Notes: generated from the sequence alone by a model not told the origin. A stretch of DNA of 64,000 bases from Acidobacteriota bacterium (GCA_028877275.1 JAPPFP010000006.1:248001-312000); one strand, 5' to 3'; shown: positions 37,343 to 46,578, numbered from the stretch's first letter. Numbers and translations are program-made.

Positions 37343-39088
37343 TTGGCGAAACGCGTCACAGCCGAGACCCTCTCCCGCCGCCAGCGGGAGATCTCGGTAT
37401 CGGAGTTCTTCGCCAAGAACCGGCACCTGCTCGGCTTCGATTCGCTTCGCAAGGCGCTCCTGACGACCGTCAAGGAGGCGGTCGACAACTCACTCGACGC
37501 CTGTGAGGAGGCGGGCATCCTGCCCGAGATCTGGGTCGAACTCGCCGCGGCCGAAGGGGACAACCGGTACGTCGTGCGGGTGACCGACAACGGCCCGGGG
37601 ATCGTCGAAGCGCAGGCGCCGAGGATCTTCGGGCAGCTCCTGTACGGGTCGAAGTTCCATAGCCTGAAGCAGAGCCGCGGCCAGCAGGGGATCGGCATCT
37701 CGGCGGCGGCGATGTACGGCCAGTTGACGACCGGCAAGCCGGTGTCGATCGTTTCGCGGACCGGCCCCCGTTCGCCCGCCTATGCGATGCAGGTCGTCAT
37801 CGACACGAACACGAACAAGCCGAAGGCGGTCGGGAAGAAGAAGCTCGACGACTGGGATCTCGATCACGGCACCCGGGTCGAGCTGGAACTCGAGGCGCAG
37901 TACATGAAGGGCCGCCAGTCGGTCGAGGAGTTCCTGCACCAGGTGGCCGTGGCGAACCCCCACGCAACGTTGCACTACAGGGATCCGCACGGCGAAGAAA
38001 CGGACTACGTCCGGGGCGTCCAGTCGAACCCGGAGGCTCCTCGCGAAATCAAGCCGCATCCCCACGGCGTCGAACTCGGCGTGCTGATGAAGATGCTGCA
38101 ATCGACCCGGCACGCGACGATCAGCCAGTGCCTGTCCCGGGACTTCAGCCGCGTGTCGCCGCAGATGGCGGTGGGGCTCGCGAAACGGGCCGGGATCGAT
38201 CCGAAGGCGCGTCCGAACACGGTCGTGCGCAAGGCCGCCGACCAGCTTTACCAGGCGCTGAACGACTCGGCGACCCGCATCCGGCCGCCGTCGACCGACT
38301 GCCTGTCGCCGATCGGCGTGCAGGAGCTGCTGGCCGGCCTGACCCGGGGCATCCGGGCGGAGTTCTATGGGGTCGAGACGCGCCGGCCGGCGGTCTACCG
38401 CGGCAATCCGTTCCAGGTCGAGGTCGGCCTGGCCTGGGGCGGCGACCTGCCCGCCGACGACCTGGCCAAGGTGCTCCGCTTTGCGAACCGTGTTCCGCTG
38501 CAGTACCTCGCCGGCTCCTGCTGCATCACCAAGGCCGTGATGGACGTCTCCTGGCGCAACTACGGCCTGACCCAGTCGCGGGGCGCTCTGCCGTCGGGTC
38601 CGCTCATCGTGCTGGTCCATCTCGCCTCGGTGTGGGTTCCCTTCAGCTCCGAGAGCAAGGTCGCGGTGGCGGACTACGACGAGATCCGCAAGGAGATCAA
38701 GCTCGCCGTGCAGACCTGCGGGCGCCGGCTCGGGCAGTACGTCAAGCGCAAGGCCCGGGCCAAAAGCGAGGCGCGCCGCCGGGAGGTGTTCAACCTCTAC
38801 ATCGAGGAAGTCGTCAACTCGGTGGAGGCGATCACCGGCAAGGAACAGAAGCTGTTCCGCGATCGACTGCTTGCGATCAGCCGCAAGAAGACGGAGCTGG
38901 CGGGAATGCTCGAGGAGCAGGACGCCTCCACCGACGAGCTGGAAGCCTGCGAGAATGTCCTCGTCGTCGATCCGAACGCCGAACCGCCGGTTCCGGAAGA
39001 CGCCGGAGCGGCTGTCGCGGAGCACCTGCCGCCGCCGCTTCCCGCGGAAGCCGAGCGCGATCCCGGGTCGCAGCTGGAGCTCGTATGA
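37343..39088 (+). CDS. top6B: DNA topoisomerase VI subunit B
   Basis: A 581-residue GHKL ATPase subunit starting at TTG 37343. The ATP site is complete: KEAVDNSLDACEEAG (N49), TDNGPGI (82-87) and the ATP-lid SRGQQGIGISAAAMYG (111-126). The H2TH region (RVSPQMAVGLAKRAGI) and the transducer domain (YRGNPFQVEVGLAWGG) follow. The switch-lysine strand is VPFSSESKVAVADY. After the transducer an acidic, proline-rich tail of about 50 residues is extra. It pairs with Top6A, which it overlaps by four bases (ATGA). Topoisomerase VI is a type IIB enzyme that is standard in archaea and plants but sporadic in bacteria. Confidence 0.95.
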   Translation: MAKRVTAETLSRRQREISVSEFFAKNRHLLGFDSLRKALLTTVKEAVDNSLDACEEAGILPEIWVELAAAEGDNRYVVRVTDNGPGIVEAQAPRIFGQLLYGSKFHSLKQSRGQQGIGISAAAMYGQLTTGKPVSIVSRTGPRSPAYAMQVVIDTNTNKPKAVGKKKLDDWDLDHGTRVELELEAQYMKGRQSVEEFLHQVAVANPHATLHYRDPHGEETDYVRGVQSNPEAPREIKPHPHGVELGVLMKMLQSTRHATISQCLSRDFSRVSPQMAVGLAKRAGIDPKARPNTVVRKAADQLYQALNDSATRIRPPSTDCLSPIGVQELLAGLTRGIRAEFYGVETRRPAVYRGNPFQVEVGLAWGGDLPADDLAKVLRFANRVPLQYLAGSCCITKAVMDVSWRNYGLTQSRGALPSGPLIVLVHLASVWVPFSSESKVAVADYDEIRKEIKLAVQTCGRRLGQYVKRKARAKSEARRREVFNLYIEEVVNSVEAITGKEQKLFRDRLLAISRKKTELAGMLEEQDASTDELEACENVLVVDPNAEPPVPEDAGAAVAEHLPPPLPAEAERDPGSQLELV

Positions 39089-40194
39089 CGACTGACCGGC
39101 TGAAGATCCCGGCCAGTCTCGACGCGAAGGCCAAGATCGAGCACCTCGCGAAGAAGACGATCGCGATGGCGCGCCGCGAGGTCGATCCCTACGTCGACAT
39201 CCCGTCGCGCACGCTCTCGAACGTCACCTTCTCGAAGCGCAGGAAGATCATCGAGATGGGCGATGCGACCCAGCGCCGGTCGCTTTTCAACCTGAACCAG
39301 GCGCGTAAGTACATGCAGACGCTGCTGGTCGCCCGCGGCTGCTCCCAGCTCCTCGACGAGCAGAAGACGACGAGCATCCGCGACCTCTACTACATGAGCA
39401 AGCACACCCTGGCCGACGGCAGGGAGAACACCTTCGAGGGCCAGGAGGAATCCGACCCGATCATCGAGGACCTCGAGGTCACCCTGGGCGCCTTGCGCGA
39501 GGAGCTCCACCTGTTCGCAGCCAAGCGGGGCTCGGTGGTTGGTCCGCTCACCCTGGTCGATGCCGGCGACGTGATCGACCTGTCCCGGATGGGCTCAGGC
39601 GGCTGGTCGGTGCCCGGGATCGTCGAGCCGGACACGATCCGCTTCGTCGGGCACGGCGCGAAGTTCATCCTCCTGGTGGAGAAGGAGGCGGTCTGGGCGC
39701 GGCTCAACGAGGACAAGTTCTGGAGGCGGCACAACTGCATCCTCGTGACCGGTCAGGGACAGCCGCCGCGCGGGGTACGGCGCCTCCTCTACCGCATGGT
39801 CCACGAGCTGGAGCTGCCGCTGTACGTCTTCGTCGACAACGACCCCTGGGGCTACTACATCCACTCCGTGGTCAAGCAGGGTTCCATCGGCCTCGCCTTC
39901 GAGTCGAAGCGGATGGCCGTCCCCAGGGCCCGCTTCATCGGCCTCTCGAGCTTCGACCCCGCCGCGTACGACCTCTCCGAAGACGTCAGCATCCGCCTGA
40001 ACGACCAGGACCGCTCCCGCGCGAAGGAGATCCTGAACTACGAGTGGTTCAAGGCGAAGCCCTGGCAGAAAGAGATCAAGAACATGCTCAGCGCCGGCGT
40101 CAAATGGGAACTCGAGGCCCTCTCCAGCAAGGGCCTCTCCTTCGTCACCGAGGAGTTCCTGCCGAAGAAGATCGCCGACCGCGACTGGATCTAG
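39085..40194 (+). CDS. top6A: DNA topoisomerase VI subunit A (Spo11-like)
   Basis: A 369-residue cleavage subunit. The winged-helix CAP domain holds the catalytic tyrosine in SIRDLYYMSKH (Y103, the second Tyr). The Toprim domain has the metal ligands FILLVEKEAVW (E199) and VDNDPWGYYIH (D251 and D253). Other Top6A hallmarks are ILVTGQGQPPRGVRRLL and the C-terminal stretch with KEIKNMLSAGVKWELEAL. All catalytic residues are intact, so the pair should make active A2B2 enzyme. The order B then A with overlap is the usual archaeal order. The start is the ATG of the ATGA overlap. The convergent gene begins its 3' end 50 bases on. Confidence 0.96.
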   Translation: MTTDRLKIPASLDAKAKIEHLAKKTIAMARREVDPYVDIPSRTLSNVTFSKRRKIIEMGDATQRRSLFNLNQARKYMQTLLVARGCSQLLDEQKTTSIRDLYYMSKHTLADGRENTFEGQEESDPIIEDLEVTLGALREELHLFAAKRGSVVGPLTLVDAGDVIDLSRMGSGGWSVPGIVEPDTIRFVGHGAKFILLVEKEAVWARLNEDKFWRRHNCILVTGQGQPPRGVRRLLYRMVHELELPLYVFVDNDPWGYYIHSVVKQGSIGLAFESKRMAVPRARFIGLSSFDPAAYDLSEDVSIRLNDQDRSRAKEILNYEWFKAKPWQKEIKNMLSAGVKWELEALSSKGLSFVTEEFLPKKIADRDWI

Positions 40195-40244
40195 CGTTGT
40201 GGGCGCCGGGAGGCGGTACGTCCGCACCCGTCCGCTTGCGCGCC

Positions 40245-42341
40245 TCAGTCGCTGCGGCAGGCGTCCGGGAAGGCGGTCACGTCGGCTACGGCCGGCGACG
40301 GCTCGCCAGGGTCCTTGACGTACTGCCTGATCGCGCCGGTGACCGTGTCCCGCACCACCAGGTCGAGTCCCAGGTCCGTCGCCGCTGCCGCGAACACCCA
40401 GTGGTGGCCGTAGCCGTCGCAGGCGTCGAGCACCTTCACCAGCATCTCCCAGTTGTTCGGACCGAAGAAGTGGAACAGACCGGAGTCGGCCGTGCGAGGG
40501 CTTAGCACGCTGCCGGGCCCCGTTTCGCTGGACTCGTCTCCGGCCGCGGCTGCCTTCGACCACGCCACCGACACCTCGTACCGTCTATCGAGCAGGCACA
40601 GCGTCGTCGCCGACTCGGCGCAGCCACCTTCCTCGGACGAGGCGCTGGCGCCGACAAGCCATGGAGACGGTGTCGGGTCGACAGGCTCAGGCGCCGGCGA
40701 TGCGGCGGTTGAACGGCCCTCGCAGATCCCGGCGAATGCTCCGCTGTCCGTGATCGCGTCGGCCCGGCGACCATTCGTGTTCAGGTACTCCCTGAACGTC
40801 CCCGTCACCGTGTCCGTGACCCGGATCCGGTAGCCCAGCGTCGTCGCCGAAGCCCCGTACACCCATACGTGTTCGTTCACGGAGCAGCCATCGAGCACCT
40901 TGATCAGTACCTCCCAGTTGTCGCCGGACTCGAAGAAGAAGTAGAACAACCCTGAGTCGTTCGTCCCATGATGCACGACCCGGCCGGGACCGCTCCGGCC
41001 GTCGCCGGTCCACCAGTCCATCTCGACGGCGAAGCGCGAGTCCTGGAGACACCGGGTTTGGTCGTCCGCCACGCACGTGCCGGCTGGTTCGGCGGCCTCG
41101 ACCAGGAAGGTCAGGGAAGCGGTCGACCTGACCGACCCGTCGCTCACGAGCAACGCCACCTGGTAGAAGCCCGGTTCGGACCAGACTTGCACCGGGGAGT
41201 GGTTCGAGTTGGTCTGGCCGTCGCTGAAGTCCCAGAGCCGGGATTGCACGGACCCGCTGCTAGCGTCGCTGAACGACACCTGCTCGCCGGTGCGGGCGCG
41301 GCAGAGCGATTCGTCGCACTCGGCGTCCGTCGTGATCGCTGCACGAGGCCGACCCGTGCGGATGTAGATGCCGGAACCGATGACGGCCTTCTGCTCCGAG
41401 TTGGGCACCGAGAAGCTCACGGCGTAGCCGAGCTTCGGGGAACCGGTGTCCTCGTCTCCCGCGACGGCGGGGTCGTCGTAGTAGTACTCCAGGAACTTCC
41501 GGCCCTCACGCCGCGCACCTCCGATCAGCTCCTCCGCGAACCTCACGCCGTTGATGTCCGTCCGCGTCATGTCCGTGGGCGTGCCTTCGACATCCGGCCT
41601 GGTTGCGTGAAACAGGATGATGCCCGAGCCACTCACGACCCACAGGTAGATGGAGCCCGACTTCCAGTCTCCTCCTTCCGACCGGAAGGCGTTTCTAATC
41701 CCGGTAAGGGTGGCGTAGCCTTCGGAAAGGACGGCTTCGCGGTACACCCTGGCCGCTTCCTCGACGAAGGTGATGAGCGTCTCGCGGTCCGCGACCTGCG
41801 ATGCGGTAACGGCCGGCTTCGGCAGCTCCGGGATCAGAACCGGGATGTGGGAGACGTCCTGCGAGTAGCCACCGACCAGCACGAATGGCCTTCCGGTGAT
41901 CCCGGACGTGTAGGCCACAGCGTATGCCGTCTTGGGCTCCCCGTCGTGGTACCTGACGAAGCCGCCGCCTCGGGCAGCGGCCTCGAGGAGGTCCTCGACG
42001 ACTTTGAGCCCGTTGTCGTCCTCGACAGCCAGCAGGTTCTTGCTCTCCGCGGTGCGATCGTTCCCGTGGATGAAGGGCTCACCGCTCGGGAGGAAGATGA
42101 TGAGGAACATCGACCCGGACTTCCAGTCGCCTTCTGTTCTCAACCTCTCCCTTAGCTTTGCTCCCTCGTTTACGGTCGTGATCGCCTCGATTTCCGCCTT
42201 CGCCCCCAAGACGAAGGCCTCTAGGGTGGCATCGTCCTCGACCTGGCTGGCAGTTGTCTGGGCCTCGGCAGCCCCGCTCGCCAACGTGATCCATGCCAGA
42301 ACGACAAGGGCGAGCGCCCCCCCGCGGTTCAGTCGCATCAC
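40245..42341 (-). CDS. Secreted multidomain protein: two Cache-like domains, PKD domain, two C-terminal repeats
   Basis: A 698-residue protein with signal peptide (cleavage near AAEA-QTT, residue 27). Residues about 32-165 and 180-335 are two related sensor-like (single Cache) domains, each with a GDWKSGS(M/I)(F/Y)L strand and a late GYAVSF or AYAVAY strand. Residues about 337-418 are a PKD domain (LWDFSDGQTNSNHSPVQVW). Residues about 427-545 and 565-698 are two copies of a Cys-containing domain with DSGLF(Y/H)FF, NWE(V/M)L(I/V)KVLD and VTDTVTG motifs. I have seen that domain mostly in Acidobacteriota proteins and know no function for it. There is no transmembrane segment after the signal, so ligand binding outside the cell without direct signalling is likely. 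Confidence 0.8.
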   Translation of the reverse strand: MMRLNRGGALALVVLAWITLASGAAEAQTTASQVEDDATLEAFVLGAKAEIEAITTVNEGAKLRERLRTEGDWKSGSMFLIIFLPSGEPFIHGNDRTAESKNLLAVEDDNGLKVVEDLLEAAARGGGFVRYHDGEPKTAYAVAYTSGITGRPFVLVGGYSQDVSHIPVLIPELPKPAVTASQVADRETLITFVEEAARVYREAVLSEGYATLTGIRNAFRSEGGDWKSGSIYLWVVSGSGIILFHATRPDVEGTPTDMTRTDINGVRFAEELIGGARREGRKFLEYYYDDPAVAGDEDTGSPKLGYAVSFSVPNSEQKAVIGSGIYIRTGRPRAAITTDAECDESLCRARTGEQVSFSDASSGSVQSRLWDFSDGQTNSNHSPVQVWSEPGFYQVALLVSDGSVRSTASLTFLVEAAEPAGTCVADDQTRCLQDSRFAVEMDWWTGDGRSGPGRVVHHGTNDSGLFYFFFESGDNWEVLIKVLDGCSVNEHVWVYGASATTLGYRIRVTDTVTGTFREYLNTNGRRADAITDSGAFAGICEGRSTAASPAPEPVDPTPSPWLVGASASSEEGGCAESATTLCLLDRRYEVSVAWSKAAAAGDESSETGPGSVLSPRTADSGLFHFFGPNNWEMLVKVLDACDGYGHHWVFAAAATDLGLDLVVRDTVTGAIRQYVKDPGEPSPAVADVTAFPDACRSD

Positions 42342-42420
42342 TAACTCCCTGTATGCAGCCTGACCTGTTCGTAAGAGGCGATTCTAGACGCGAACTCAGA
42401 GACAATCGCCTGACTGGCCT

Positions 42421-43485
42421 CTACCACTCCCCCAACTCAACCTCTGGCGTCTCCGGCAGCTCTTCCGCCAGCAGCCAGCGGGCGAAGAGGACGCCCTCGT
42501 TGTAGCCGGCGGTGCTGATCCAGTTCTTCGGCGCTTCCCGGTGGCTCAGGTAGACGACGTAGCTGCCGTCCGGCTCTGCCATGGCGGTCTGCTTGTTGAC
42601 GCACACCTGGAAGTCGTCGTAGTTCGTCGACTGCATCAGGTAGTTCCACGTCTGGAGACCCCAGTAGCACGCTTCCGGTGACCGAAAACGCACCTTCAGG
42701 TACTCGTGCTCCTGCAGCCGGAAGCGGCAGAAGCAGTAGATGTTGTCGACGGTTCCCCAGCCGCCCTGTTCCGGGTCGAACTCCCACGGATCGCAGAACT
42801 CGTTGAACGGGAGGTGGACCGGCAGCGGCGCGATCCAGGTCGTGCACATGAAGAACATCGCCATGCTGCGGATGCGCCGGGCCAGTTCGGCGTCGTCGAG
42901 CGGCAGCCTGGGCGGCTGCGGCGAAGCGTTCTCGATGCTGAGAGTGCTCTCCCGAGCCGTCGCGCGGTCGAGGAAGTACTCGCGCGTGAAGAGCGACACG
43001 GAGTCGGGCTCGATCCGGAACTCGTTCGGCCCCCGCGGGTCGGGCGTCAGCTTGATCTCGAACGACCCGTCGTTCTCGAAGGCAATGTCGCGGTGGTTGA
43101 CGTTGAGCGTCACCCGGTCCGCCAGTTCGCCGTTCGGATCGCCGCCATAGAGGCAGAAGCTCAGGTAGCAACTGCCGAAGTGCCGCCCGCGGATGACGTA
43201 CTCCTGGTCCCCCCGGACCTGGGAGAAGTAGTAGACGGCGTCCACGTTGTCCCCATAGAGCTTGCGGGTTCCGTCGGTGAGCCGCACCAGCCGGGGCCGC
43301 AAGGGGTCGTTGTGGAGGTAGAAGTCCGCGGTTATCTGCATCAGGTGGAACAGGTGCTGGTAGCCGTCCACGTGGCCCTGGTGGTCGAGTTCCTTTTCGG
43401 GATCGAGGAACGTCTGCTCCGCGTTGCGGATCACGTCCAGGAACTCGTGCAACGCCTGCCGGCTCTCGAAGTCGCTGTCGCTCAT
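42421..43485 (-). CDS. DUF1214-type protein
   Basis: A 354-residue protein starting at ATG 43485 behind GGAGA; the open frame runs upstream into the sulfotransferase region but without a better start. No signal peptide is visible. A helical N-terminal region (ALHEFLDVIRNAEQTFLDPE) precedes a beta-rich part with QEYVIRGRHFGSCYLSFCLY and DGSFEIKLTPDPRGPNEFRI, the hallmark of DUF1214. The C-terminal part ends YLSHREAPKNWISTAGYNEG. DUF1214 proteins are uncharacterised and often sit beside sulfotransferases. Here the sulfotransferase lies just 16 bases upstream and the SCP2 protein before that. Confidence 0.8.
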   Translation of the reverse strand: MSDSDFESRQALHEFLDVIRNAEQTFLDPEKELDHQGHVDGYQHLFHLMQITADFYLHNDPLRPRLVRLTDGTRKLYGDNVDAVYYFSQVRGDQEYVIRGRHFGSCYLSFCLYGGDPNGELADRVTLNVNHRDIAFENDGSFEIKLTPDPRGPNEFRIEPDSVSLFTREYFLDRATARESTLSIENASPQPPRLPLDDAELARRIRSMAMFFMCTTWIAPLPVHLPFNEFCDPWEFDPEQGGWGTVDNIYCFCRFRLQEHEYLKVRFRSPEACYWGLQTWNYLMQSTNYDDFQVCVNKQTAMAEPDGSYVVYLSHREAPKNWISTAGYNEGVLFARWLLAEELPETPEVELGEW

Positions 43486-43501
43486 CGCTGTGTCTCCAGG
43501 C

Positions 43502-44743
43502 TCATCTCTGGGTTTCGAGAAAGGTGAGATAGTGGGCGTACTCGTTCTCGATCTCGGCCCGTGTCGTGCCCATCTGGTCCAGCGAGTACTCGTGGACGCC
43601 GTGCTTCCCACGGCGCTCCTGCTGCAGGAATCGCTCCATGCGGCGCCGGTCCTCTGGCCGGAGGTTCCAGCCGAAGCGGGCATAGATCGCGTCGACGACC
43701 GACATCTGGTCCTTGACGAAGTCGTCGAAGAAGACGTCGACCATCTGTTCCTCGCGGTCGAGTTCCCGCCGGTCGCGCAGGAACCGGGCGAAGTAGTCGG
43801 CCCAGGTCAGGAGTTGCTCACGCGCGGTTCGCGGCGTGTCCTCGTGGTCCGAGTAGAACGACCGCATCGACGAAATCAGGCTCCCGACCGACGGCACGAC
43901 GTCGACCGGGTGACGATGGGTCACGATGACCCGGGCATCGGGATAGACCTCGAAGAGAGCCCGCAGCCGCATCAGGTGGACGGGCGACTTCATCAGCCAG
44001 CGACGGGAGGGAACGCCGCCCGACTGGAGGAACTGGAGGAAGCGCCGGTGCCAGCGCAGATTCTGCACCTGGTCGGCCTTCGCGAACCAGTCGAGGTAGT
44101 CCGGCAGCCAGGCCATGGCGACGTACTGGAAGCTCGTGAAGTTGAGCGCGGTGATGCCGACGCATTCCTGCGGCGAGTCGGCGGTCATGTAGTGCTTGCG
44201 CCTGAAGTCCGGGACGAGCCGGAAGATCTGGTCGAACTCGCGCCGTACGGTCTCGATCCGATCGTTGTCCTCGTAGTCCGCCGGCCGCGGCGCCGGGTGG
44301 GGCAGGAGGCACTCCCAGGACAGCGGCGCCCGGTGGTCCCGGTCCAGGTGCAGCAGGGCGTGGAGGATCGTCGTCCCGCTCCTGGGCATGCCGACGATGA
44401 AGACCGGCGCGCGGACCTCTTCCTCGCCGATCTCGGGGTGTTCCGAGAGCGCTCGCTCGACCCGGGAGCGCGAGTCGGCCGAACGCTGCACGGTGCCGCG
44501 AGCGGCCAGCCGCCCGAACGTGCTCAGCCGCGCGTGCGTCTCGAGCCCGTGCACGAGACGCTCGAGTCCCTCGCGGAACATCGGATCGCGCACCTCGAAC
44601 CCGCTGGCCTGCCGCGCCTTCTCCAGAATCCCCTCCGGCGTCAGCCGGAAAGGCCTCAGTCCGCACCGGCGGGCAACCGCCCCGACACGGTTGACGGCCC
44701 TGAGCGCGACCGGCTGCCGGATCCGAATCGACGGGTTCGCCAA
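43502..44743 (-). CDS. PAPS-dependent sulfotransferase
   Basis: A 413-residue sulfotransferase. The 5'-phosphosulfate loop is VFIVGMPRSGTTILHALL (residues 114-131). The 3'-phosphate strand is DARVIVTHRHPVDVVPSVGS near 290, and WLMKSPVHLMRLRALFEVYP precedes it. It transfers sulfate from PAPS to a hydroxyl acceptor. The large size and N-terminal extension match the bacterial Sulfotransfer_3 group that often acts on lipids or small molecules. The start is TTG 44743, two bases after the SCP2 stop; no ATG is near. Acceptor identity is unknown, but the SCP2 neighbour hints at a lipid. Confidence 0.92.
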   Translation of the reverse strand: MANPSIRIRQPVALRAVNRVGAVARRCGLRPFRLTPEGILEKARQASGFEVRDPMFREGLERLVHGLETHARLSTFGRLAARGTVQRSADSRSRVERALSEHPEIGEEEVRAPVFIVGMPRSGTTILHALLHLDRDHRAPLSWECLLPHPAPRPADYEDNDRIETVRREFDQIFRLVPDFRRKHYMTADSPQECVGITALNFTSFQYVAMAWLPDYLDWFAKADQVQNLRWHRRFLQFLQSGGVPSRRWLMKSPVHLMRLRALFEVYPDARVIVTHRHPVDVVPSVGSLISSMRSFYSDHEDTPRTAREQLLTWADYFARFLRDRRELDREEQMVDVFFDDFVKDQMSVVDAIYARFGWNLRPEDRRRMERFLQQERRGKHGVHEYSLDQMGTTRAEIENEYAHYLTFLETQR

Positions 44744-44745
44744 GC

Positions 44746-45048
44746 TCAGGTCAGCTTCTTCAGCTTCGCGGCAATCGACATGTCGCCCTTGACCTTGATT
44801 TTCCCCGAGGCGACGGCCATGAACGGCTTGATCTCCTTGCGCTGCAGCTTGCCGAACGTGTCGATCGACATCCGCACCGTGCAGTCCGTCTCGACCTCCT
44901 GGCCGGACACCTTCGAGACCACGTTCGCCTCACCCGTCCCGTCGATCAGCATCTGCTCGTCGTCCAGCAGGAACAGCAGCCTCTTCCCAAGGGGATCGAT
45001 ACCCCCCGCCTTCACCGCCATGTCGGCAACGAACTCATCGATCGTCAT
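44746..45048 (-). CDS. SCP2 sterol-carrier-like lipid-binding protein
   Basis: A 100-residue single SCP2 domain, the full length of the family. It starts at ATG 45048 after a clear GGAG. Family features include a helix 1 (FVADMAVKAGG), a DGTGEANVVSKVSGQEVE strand pair, CTVRMSIDTFGKLQRKEIKP and GKIKVKGDMSIAAKLKKL. SCP2 domains carry sterols, fatty acyl-CoAs or other lipids in a hydrophobic tunnel. It lies two bases before the sulfotransferase, so it may present a lipid substrate to that enzyme or its product to DUF1214. There is no membrane or signal segment. Confidence 0.92.
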   Translation of the reverse strand: MTIDEFVADMAVKAGGIDPLGKRLLFLLDDEQMLIDGTGEANVVSKVSGQEVETDCTVRMSIDTFGKLQRKEIKPFMAVASGKIKVKGDMSIAAKLKKLT

Positions 45049-45107
45049 CACAAGCTCCTGGTCGTGGAACCCGCGAACCCTAACCCACGCTGAGCCGGCG
45101 CCGCTGG

Positions 45108-46562
45108 CTAGTTCAGCGCCGCGGCCGCCTCCGGAAACGCCTTCAGCACCTCCCGCGCCATGTCCCAGCGGTCGAAGCCCTGGCGGCCCCAGTCGAGGCC
45201 GCGGCGGACGATGACGAGGTCGTGGGAGGGGACGATGACGACGTACTGGCCGCGGTTGCCGGCGGTGGAGTAGGCGTCCCTGGGAACGTCCTTGCGTTCG
45301 TCGGGGACGAGCCAGAACTGGCCGCCGTAGAAGTTGCCGCGGTCGGCGGTCGAGGGGGCCGGGGTGCGGACGAAGTCGATCCACTCTTCGGAGAGGAGGC
45401 GTTCGCCGTTCCAGAGGCCGTTCTGGAGGTAGAGAAGACCGAAGCGGGCGAGGTCGCGGGCGCTGGTGTAAACCTGACTGCTGAGGATGAAGTCGCCGAA
45501 GCGGTCGGTGCTGAGCAGGGTGTTCCGCATGCCGATCCGGTCGAGGAGGCGCTTGCGGGGGAACTCGTGGTACGCCTTCTCGCTGCCGAGAGCACGCTTC
45601 ATCGCGTAGACGGCGAGCAGGGTGTCGTAGTTCTCGTAGTCCCAGTTGGCGCCCGGCTCGCGGATCAGGGCGCGTCGGCGGGCGCCTTCGACGGAGCTGG
45701 CGCCGGCCCAGTAGGACATGCCGGAGCCGACGGCGTACTCCTGTCCGCCGTTGTCCACCGTCTGCAGGCCGCTCGACATGTTCAGCGCGTGACGGAGGGT
45801 AGTCGCGGCCCGGGGGTCGGTCTCCGCAGCGGCGGCTTCCTTGGGAAGGAAGTCGAAGCCGAGCGGTTCGTCGAGAGCCAGCTTGCCGTCGTCGACCAGC
45901 ATGCCGATCAGCGTCGAGGCGATGCTCTTCGCGGTTGACCAGGTGCGCGTGCGGGTCGTCCTGTCGACGCCGTCGGCGTAGCGCTCGTGGACGATCCGGC
46001 CACGATGGACGACGAGCAGGCTCAGCGTGACCTGGTGGGGCGACTCGCGGTCGAAGGCCCAGTCGGAGGCGGCCTGAAGCGCCGTCGCGTCGACGCCGGC
46101 CGACGGTGAGATGGGGCCGGTCTTGTCGCCGTCCGGCCACGGGATCTTCGCCACGTCGCCGGCCGGTGGCGGCATTTCGATGGCGGGCAAGCTGTCGACG
46201 TCCTCCAGGGTCTGGTCGGGCGCCAGGACGACGCAGCCGATCCCCTCGCGAAAGGCGGCCCGCATCTTCGGCACGCCGTGGCCCGAACCGATCGTTACCG
46301 CCTTGCGTTCGTGGTCTACCTCGAAGTCGCCGCCCTCGGCGTTTCCGACCGGTTCCGGGAGGTAGGCCAGTTCCTGCGCGAACACCTGCTCGAGGGTCCG
46401 CTTCGACGTGAACAGCCCATTGCACATGAAGATCGCCTGCTGGCCGAGCCGCACCATCTGCCGCTGCGGCTGCCAGTAGTCGTAGGTCTCCTCCTGCTGG
46501 GCGGCGGCCGGGAGAGCAGTCAGCAGGATGGAGGCGACCAGTGCGGGACACAGGGACTTCAT
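45108..46562 (-). CDS. Secreted serine hydrolase, beta-lactamase/class C family
   Basis: A 484-residue protein with signal peptide (ALVASILLTALPAAA). A distinct N-terminal region of about 150 residues precedes the transpeptidase-like fold. The catalytic motifs are STAKS (SxxK near residue 212) and YEN (WDYENYDTLLAVYA), and the closing strand motif is near DAYSTAGNRGQYVVIVP. The family includes esterases, D-aminopeptidases and beta-lactamase-like enzymes. The N-terminal extension and LEQVFAQEL segment are common in exported esterase-like members. It is 59 bases upstream of SCP2 and may be the first gene of that operon. Confidence 0.9.
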   Translation of the reverse strand: MKSLCPALVASILLTALPAAAQQEETYDYWQPQRQMVRLGQQAIFMCNGLFTSKRTLEQVFAQELAYLPEPVGNAEGGDFEVDHERKAVTIGSGHGVPKMRAAFREGIGCVVLAPDQTLEDVDSLPAIEMPPPAGDVAKIPWPDGDKTGPISPSAGVDATALQAASDWAFDRESPHQVTLSLLVVHRGRIVHERYADGVDRTTRTRTWSTAKSIASTLIGMLVDDGKLALDEPLGFDFLPKEAAAAETDPRAATTLRHALNMSSGLQTVDNGGQEYAVGSGMSYWAGASSVEGARRRALIREPGANWDYENYDTLLAVYAMKRALGSEKAYHEFPRKRLLDRIGMRNTLLSTDRFGDFILSSQVYTSARDLARFGLLYLQNGLWNGERLLSEEWIDFVRTPAPSTADRGNFYGGQFWLVPDERKDVPRDAYSTAGNRGQYVVIVPSHDLVIVRRGLDWGRQGFDRWDMAREVLKAFPEAAAALN

Positions 46563-46578
46563 GGATTGCGGTCCTCCT

